Part shown: positions 60,353 to 64,000 of the stretch, piece after piece
Numbering within the stretch: position 1 is the first letter of the stretch
Layout: each line of letters begins with the position of its first letter
NCBI GenBank assembly: GCA_900539595.1
Contig: UQCQ01000004.1
Location: 1-64,000, forward strand
Reading direction: 5' to 3'
Length of the DNA: 64,000 nucleotides
Source of the DNA: an uncultured Mollicutes bacterium
GTDB lineage: Bacteria > Bacillota_I > Bacilli_A > RFN20 > CAG-826
Program-made: the position numbers and the translations under genes
Notes under the pieces: model-generated
What the model was told of the DNA's origin: nothing
The model's database searches: none
The model's input: only the letters and a program-made list of their open reading frames with translations

Positions 60353-61963
60353 TTAGTCGAGCTTCGGTCCGGCTTCTACAAGCGCCTTGCCGGCGTCGTT
60401 GGATTCGTATTTGACGAAATTCTTTTGGAAGCGGCCAGCCAAATCTTTGGCTTTGTTTTCCCAAACGCCTTTTTCCGCATAGGTGTCGCGCGGATCAAGG
60501 ATGTGGGAATCTACGCCCGGGAGTTCCGTCGGAACTTCGAAATTGAAGAACGGGATCTTCTTGGTCGGGGCGGAAAGGATCGCTCCGCTTAAGATGGCGT
60601 CGATGATGCCACGGGTATCTTTGATGGAGATGCGTTTGCCAGAGCCGTTCCAACCGGTGTTGACGAGGTAGGCTTTGGCTCCGCTTCTCTTCATCTTCTT
60701 CACCAATTCTTGGGCATATTTGGTCGGATGGAGTTCGAGGAAGGCTTGGCCAAAGCAAGCGGAGAAGGTTGGGGTGGGTTCGGTAATGCCACGCTCCGTA
60801 CCCGCAAGTTTCGCCGTAAAGCCAGAGAGGAAATAGTATTGGGTTTGTTCCGGAGTCAAAATCGAAACAGGGGGCAAAACGCCAAAGGCGTCCGCGGAAA
60901 GGAAGATGACGTTTTTCGCGGCTGGGCCATGGGAAATCGGCCTGACGATATTTTCGATGTGGTCAATCGGATAGGAGACGCGGGTATTTTCCGTGACGGA
61001 CTTATCGGCAAAATCAATCTTGCCGTTTGCATCAACGGTGACGTTTTCTAACAAAGCGTCGCGACGAATCGCGTTATAGATATCTGGTTCAGAGTCTTTG
61101 TCGAGGTTGATGACTTTGGCATAGCATCCGCCTTCGAAATTGAAGACGCCGTTATCGTCCCAGCCATGTTCGTCGTCGCCGATAAGCAAGCGCTTCGGAT
61201 CAGTGGAAAGGGTGGTTTTGCCAGTTCCGGAAAGTCCGAAGAAGATGGCCGTATTCTCGCCCTTCTTGTCCGTGTTGGCGGAGCAGTGCATGGAAGCGAT
61301 GCCCTTCAAGGGGAGATAGTAGTTCATCATCGAGAACATGCCCTTCTTCATTTCGCCGCCATACCAGGTGTTGAGGATGACTTGTTCCCGAGAAGTGATA
61401 TTGAAGGCGACGCAGGTTTCGCTATGGAGACCAAGTTCCTTGAAGTTATCGACCTTGGCTTTCGAAGCGTTATAAACGATGAAATCCGGTTTGAAATTCT
61501 TGAGCTCTTCTTCGCTAGGACGGACGAACATGTTGCGGATGAAATGGGCTTGCCAGGCAACTTCGACAACGAAGCGAACGGCCATGCGGGTATCTTTGTT
61601 GGCGCCGCAGAACGCATCGACGACAAACAGGCGTTTCCCACAGAGTTCCTCGATGGCGAGTTTTTTAACTTTAGCCCAGGTTTCTTCGCTCATGGGGTGG
61701 TTGTCGTTAGGATATTCGGGAGAATTCCACCACACGGTATCCTTCGAATTCGAATCGACGACGATATATTTGTCTTTGGGCGAACGACCGGTGAAGACGC
61801 CAGTCATGACGTTGACTGCACCAAGTTCGGTCACTTGGCCCTTTTCATAACCTTCGAGGGTGGATTTTGTTTCTTCCTCGAAAAGCATTTCGTAGGAGGG
61901 GTTATAGATAACTTCCGTTGCCCCTTGGATGCCATAGGCTTCCAAATCCGATGGTTTAAGCAT
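60353..61963 (-). CDS. pckA: Phosphoenolpyruvate carboxykinase (ATP)
   Basis: 536 residues. The kinase-1a/2 motifs GLSGTGKTTLS and LIGDDEHGWDD, the substrate segment TGRSPKDKYIV, and SMHCSANTDKKG with RISIKDTRGIID match the ATP-type family. It interconverts oxaloacetate and PEP. In a fermenter with an oxaloacetate-handling Na+ pump next door, it may run towards oxaloacetate and make ATP (inference). AAAGGAG lies seven bases before the ATG, which overlaps the end of birA by 8 bp. Confidence 0.96.
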   Translation of the reverse strand: MLKPSDLEAYGIQGATEVIYNPSYEMLFEEETKSTLEGYEKGQVTELGAVNVMTGVFTGRSPKDKYIVVDSNSKDTVWWNSPEYPNDNHPMSEETWAKVKKLAIEELCGKRLFVVDAFCGANKDTRMAVRFVVEVAWQAHFIRNMFVRPSEEELKNFKPDFIVYNASKAKVDNFKELGLHSETCVAFNITSREQVILNTWYGGEMKKGMFSMMNYYLPLKGIASMHCSANTDKKGENTAIFFGLSGTGKTTLSTDPKRLLIGDDEHGWDDNGVFNFEGGCYAKVINLDKDSEPDIYNAIRRDALLENVTVDANGKIDFADKSVTENTRVSYPIDHIENIVRPISHGPAAKNVIFLSADAFGVLPPVSILTPEQTQYYFLSGFTAKLAGTERGITEPTPTFSACFGQAFLELHPTKYAQELVKKMKRSGAKAYLVNTGWNGSGKRISIKDTRGIIDAILSGAILSAPTKKIPFFNFEVPTELPGVDSHILDPRDTYAEKGVWENKAKDLAGRFQKNFVKYESNDAGKALVEAGPKLD

Positions 61964-62708
61964 GTGTAAGCTCCTTTTCTTTATTATTATTCGGGTCGGG
62001 CGATAGAATCGCCTCCCCCGAAGTAACCTGTTTGATTTGCCCGTCTGTTTCTACGAGCAACGCTCCGTTAGAAGCGATTCCCCTCGCGATTCCGCAAAGG
62101 TTTTCTCCGTAATAGTTGAGGTGAACTTGTCGGTTCTTTAGATAGTCGCGACTTTCTAGAAGGGGGAACCAATCCGCTTGGCCCGATAAAGCCGATTGCA
62201 GAAGGCTATCGAAGTGTTCTAAGAATTCCTGCAGCAGTTCTTCTTTTGAGATTTGATAGCCCAAATTTCCAAGGCTTTCTGCTTTGGAAGCAATTTCTAG
62301 AGGGAAGGAACGCGAGGCAAGGTTGATTCCAATTCCAACAATCGCGGATTGCTTTTCTCCTTCTGCGATTCCTTCGCAGAGGATTCCGGCGATCTTTTTG
62401 TCTTCTAGATATAAGTCATTAGGCCATTTAATGAGTGGGCGCACCTCATGCATTTCTAAGGCAGAAGAGAGGGCAACCCCACTAATTAATGGAAGAATAG
62501 ATAAGAGGGCGGAGGAAGATACATCCTTTAATAACAAGGAGAAGATCAAATCCCCTCTCGAAGCTTCCCAGCTTCTCCCTCTTCTGCCGCGTCCCTTGTT
62601 TTGAGAAACCGCCGTCACGACAACCCCGTCTTCCAAAGAAGAAAGGTTTTCCTTCAGATAATCCGAAGTGGACGGCAAGGTTTCAAAAGCAAGGATGCGG
62701 TGATTCAT
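61956..62708 (-). CDS. birA: Biotin--protein ligase, short form without HTH
   Basis: 250 residues. Biotin/ATP site TAVSQNKGRGRRGRSWE, KWPNDLYLEDKKIAGIL and GIGINLASR are present. There is no N-terminal DNA-binding domain, so it is not a repressor. It would biotinylate the carrier of the adjacent sodium-pump decarboxylase. It lies 4 bp after the beta-subunit stop and overlaps pckA. Confidence 0.94.
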   Translation of the reverse strand: MNHRILAFETLPSTSDYLKENLSSLEDGVVVTAVSQNKGRGRRGRSWEASRGDLIFSLLLKDVSSSALLSILPLISGVALSSALEMHEVRPLIKWPNDLYLEDKKIAGILCEGIAEGEKQSAIVGIGINLASRSFPLEIASKAESLGNLGYQISKEELLQEFLEHFDSLLQSALSGQADWFPLLESRDYLKNRQVHLNYYGENLCGIARGIASNGALLVETDGQIKQVTSGEAILSPDPNNNKEKELTHA

Positions 62709-62712
62709 ATTC

Positions 62713-63972
62713 TTACAGAAGCATCATGAGCAAGCCGGCAGCAACGGCAGAGCCGATCACCCCAGCCACGTTCGGTCCCATCGCGTGCATGAGCAAGAAG
62801 TTGGAAGGATCTTCGCGAACTCCTTCTTTTTGGACGACGCGGGCCGCCATCGGAACGGCGGAGACGCCCGCCGCGCCAATCATCGGATTAACTTTGCCTT
62901 TGGTTAAGACGCACATCAATTTGCCAATGAGCACGCCGCCTGCAGTCGCCATGATGAAGGCGACGACGCCAAGGACGAAGATGAGGAGGGTTTTCGCGGT
63001 TAAGAAGGTTTCCGCCGAAGCCGTCGCTCCTACCGTTAACCCCAAAAGGATCGTGACGATATAAAGCAAGGCGTTGGAGGCGTTTTCTACTAACTTCGGA
63101 ACAACGCCGCTTTCTTTGATGAGGTTGCCAAACATCAAGCAGCCAATAAGCGGTGCGCAGCTAGGAACGATGAGGACGACGATGGCCGTAACCAAAATCG
63201 GGAAGATGATTTTCTTGGTTTTGGAGACGGGTTTCGGCATATCCATATGGATCATGCGTTCCTTCTTGGTCGTCAACAAGCGGATGACCGGAGGCTGAAT
63301 GAAGGGGACAAGGGCCATATAGGAATAGGCGGCAATGGCAATGGAAGAAAGCAGTTCAGGGGCCAATTTTGTGGTCGTTAAAATGGCCGTGGGGCCATCG
63401 GCTCCCCCGATAATGCCAATCGAACCGGCCTGAGCAGGGGTAAACCCGCAGGCAACGGCGAGCATGAACGTGACGAAGATGCCGATTTGGGCCGCCGCGC
63501 CAAGAAGCATGGTCTTGGGGTTGGAAATCAACGGGCCAAAATCGGTCGTCGCTCCAATGCCAAGAAAGATAAGACAGGGATAAATTTCGTATTGGATGCC
63601 TTTATAAAGGACACCTAATAGTCCTTCGTACCCTGTGATTTGTTTCACATCTTCCCCATTGGGGTAAAAGACGCCAAGCAAGCCTTTGTATTCAACGTGT
63701 TCCACCCAAATTGCATCGCTGTTTTCAACCGTCGCGTAGACCGGATCCATAATGTGAGAAAGCGGAAGATTAGCCAGCAACATGCCAACCCCCATCGGGA
63801 TAAGCAAATAGGGCTCAGCTTTACGGAAAATAGCTAAATATAGCAGCAGCAAAGCCACTGCAATCATGATGAGGTTTTTCCATCCCCCATCGACGAAGAA
63901 TTGGGCGAAGCCGGTGTTCTCCCAAAAACCTTGGAAGAAACCGCCGACATCGTTATATAGAAGCGCGGTCAT
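62713..63972 (-). CDS. oadB: Sodium ion-translocating decarboxylase beta subunit (OadB/GcdB/MmdB family)
   Basis: 419 residues, highly hydrophobic, with about nine to eleven helices and re-entrant regions. The family motif GIIGGADGPTAI contains the Asp essential for Na+ transport, and the C-terminal AMGPNVAGVIGSAVAAG is diagnostic. It couples decarboxylation of carboxybiotin to Na+ export. Family members act on oxaloacetate, glutaconyl-CoA or methylmalonyl-CoA; co-location with pckA favours oxaloacetate. It follows, six bases after the stop, another gene that leaves the window. Confidence 0.92.
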   Translation of the reverse strand: MTALLYNDVGGFFQGFWENTGFAQFFVDGGWKNLIMIAVALLLLYLAIFRKAEPYLLIPMGVGMLLANLPLSHIMDPVYATVENSDAIWVEHVEYKGLLGVFYPNGEDVKQITGYEGLLGVLYKGIQYEIYPCLIFLGIGATTDFGPLISNPKTMLLGAAAQIGIFVTFMLAVACGFTPAQAGSIGIIGGADGPTAILTTTKLAPELLSSIAIAAYSYMALVPFIQPPVIRLLTTKKERMIHMDMPKPVSKTKKIIFPILVTAIVVLIVPSCAPLIGCLMFGNLIKESGVVPKLVENASNALLYIVTILLGLTVGATASAETFLTAKTLLIFVLGVVAFIMATAGGVLIGKLMCVLTKGKVNPMIGAAGVSAVPMAARVVQKEGVREDPSNFLLMHAMGPNVAGVIGSAVAAGLLMMLL

Positions 63973-63978
63973 GGCCTC

Positions 63979-64000
63979 TTACCCCAAGACGACTAAAACG
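63979..64000 (-). CDS. C-terminal end of an upstream gene, possibly the biotin carrier subunit
   Basis: On the minus strand the last codons read VLVVLG followed by TAA, six bases before the oadB start. A final hydrophobic beta strand would suit a biotinyl domain, but only six residues are visible, so this is a guess from operon context. Confidence 0.4.

Noticed and set aside
61166..61969. 267-codon plus-strand frame opposite pckA
   Set aside because: It lies entirely antisense to a clear PEP carboxykinase and has no recognisable protein pattern; such frames arise from the codon bias of pckA.

Overview
The window looks like chromosomal DNA of an uncultured Bacillota (class Bacilli, close to the gut lineages related to Erysipelotrichia and Mollicutes). 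This rests on a CIRCE operator in front of clpB, plsX, an oligoendopeptidase F, many lipoproteins with short Gram-positive style signals, rho-independent terminators with UUCG loops, and a prolyl-tRNA synthetase of the archaeal/eukaryotic type. TGA is used as a normal stop, so this is not a mycoplasma code. Base composition is moderate, and one stretch near 36-39 kb is visibly more AT-rich. Lineage is inference; no marker was compared with a database.

Layout. 1-2290: end of an iron/cobalamin-type ABC uptake operon (ATPase, lipoprotein, methyltransferase). 2397-11781: a block of large exported proteins of unknown function, including two paralogues of more than 1100 residues, with a membrane-anchored HTH regulator and a tiny protein between them. 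Both paralogue loci start with the same terminator-promoter module. 11873-16413: pepF, a candidate 27-residue hydrophobic toxin, an AlbA_2-type regulator with a six-copy TGTTCA operator, and an EamA transporter. 16557-20366: an operon of an old-yellow-enzyme family reductase and a two-subunit aconitase X. 20505-27832: clpB without its N-domain, a GltD-like flavoprotein, an S4 RNA-binding protein, a TetR regulator, hslO and ruvX. 28137-35905: small membrane proteins (two convergent genes overlap by 126 bp), Nudix hydrolase, histidine phosphatase, aminopeptidase P, a lipoprotein with a barnase-type RNase domain, and pepC.

36073-42608 is the most unusual accessory region. A convergent AlbA_2/Schlafen-type protein faces an operon of a 1235-residue UvrD-like helicase, a coiled-coil protein and a Vsr endonuclease fused to a Nudix hydrolase. 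I see no cytosine methylase. This could be an undescribed DNA repair or defence unit. 42689-52362: acetyltransferase, a heterodimeric ABC exporter, a Sel1-repeat protein, plsX, and a Zn/Mn-type ABC importer with a palindromic operator. 52612-56650: small lipoprotein, DUF4886 protein, an AAA_14/DUF4143 ATPase gene between two 37-bp direct repeats, and about 1.1 kb of gene-poor DNA holding a decayed IS200 transposase. 56648-64000: two serine tRNAs, proS, a degenerate EAL-domain membrane protein, and a Na+-pump/biotin ligase/PEP carboxykinase set that could link phosphoenolpyruvate, oxaloacetate and pyruvate to sodium export.

A recurring property is that many first genes of transcription units have a -10 box ending only 6-8 bases before the start codon and no Shine-Dalgarno sequence. 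This suggests that leaderless mRNAs are common in this organism.
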